Translations under genes and position numbers: made by a program
Shown here: piece by piece, positions 6,049 to 6,133 of the stretch
How the letters are laid out: every line of letters begins with the position of its first letter
Position numbering within the stretch: position 1 is the stretch's first letter
Assembly: GCA_003454835.1 (NCBI GenBank)
Contig: DMTA01000335.1
Span: 184-6,316, forward strand
Length of the DNA stretch: 6,133 bases
Direction: 5' to 3'
Source: Achromobacter sp.
GTDB lineage: Bacteria; Pseudomonadota; Gammaproteobacteria; Burkholderiales; Burkholderiaceae_B
The notes under the pieces: generated by a model
What the model was told of the DNA's origin: nothing
What the model saw: the letters and a program-made list of their open reading frames with translations, nothing else
Databases searched by the model: none

Positions 6049-6133
6049 GGGTTTGGTTTTTCGCGTTTTTGTGGCGGCCGGGTGGTTGAGTTCTTAAGAC
6101 GTCCGGCGCGGTGGCGGCCCGGGGCGCGCGGGG
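6049..6133. other. Downstream flank without a recognisable gene or clear terminator
   Basis: The 85 bases after the peptidase stop begin with a G/T-rich part (6049-6072) holding two runs of five or more T, then become very GC-rich. No strong stem directly precedes the T runs, so a standard intrinsic terminator is not supported. No coding start with a ribosome binding site is visible on either strand. A downstream gene, if present, begins or ends beyond the window. Confidence 0.5.
6071..6123 (+). repeat. Short imperfect direct repeat, two copies 40 bases apart
   Basis: GTGGCGGCCGGG at 6071-6082 recurs as GTGGCGGCCCGGG at 6111-6123, differing by one inserted C. Nine bases (GTGGCGGCC) are identical and start exactly 40 bases apart. 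In such GC-rich DNA a chance origin is quite possible, and no function is assigned. Confidence 0.35.

Noticed and set aside
6049..6075. Possible intrinsic terminator at the T-rich stretch after the peptidase gene
   Set aside because: The T runs are present, but no GC-rich stem of useful length lies directly before them on the plus strand, and the reverse strand also lacks a convincing stem and U-tract arrangement.
6044..6098. Two CTTAAG palindromes at 6044-6049 and 6093-6098
   Set aside because: Each is only six bases, the first overlaps the stop codon of the peptidase gene, and nothing else links them, so coincidence is the simplest reading.

Overview
The window reads as the downstream part of one plus-strand operon for uptake and intracellular processing of a small peptide-like compound. 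Its very high GC, strong preference for C or G at third codon positions, CTG leucine and tightly packed genes suggest a Burkholderiales betaproteobacterium, and Achromobacter or Bordetella-like Alcaligenaceae would fit. That placement is inferred from style and cannot be proven from 6.1 kb.

Layout: bases 1-26 may be the last codons of an upstream gene, which in this kind of operon is usually the periplasmic substrate-binding protein. A 60-base C-rich gap follows. Then come four genes of a complete Dpp/Opp-type (peptide/nickel family) ABC importer core: a DppB-family permease (87-1064, GTG start), a DppC-family permease (1071-1991), a DppD-family ATPase (1988-2965) and a DppF-family ATPase (2969-3979). 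Two cytoplasmic enzymes follow: an alpha/beta serine hydrolase (3979-4884) whose start overlaps the dppF-like stop, and an M20 zinc peptidase of the carboxypeptidase G2/ArgE/DapE type (4918-6048). The last 85 bases hold no recognisable gene. No tRNA, rRNA, CRISPR array, insertion sequence or prophage gene was seen.

Working model (inference): a binding protein encoded upstream captures a peptide-like ligand. The B/C channel moves it across the inner membrane, powered by the D/F ATPase pair, each of which carries a C-terminal four-cysteine motif. The serine hydrolase and the M20 metallopeptidase then cleave ester or amide bonds in the cytoplasm. Gene spacing (6-nt gap, ATGA overlap, 3-nt gap, TGATG overlap, 33-nt gap) supports co-transcription and translational coupling. 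The true substrate cannot be read from the sequence.

The most unusual signal is compositional. The final 76 or so codons of the M20 gene abruptly switch from CTG/GAC to TTG/GAT-type codons and become C-poor and T-rich on the coding strand, while the protein keeps all catalytic motifs. The other observations are the importer-plus-two-hydrolases arrangement, in-frame stop-separated neighbours, and near-identical DNA in the two ATPase genes.
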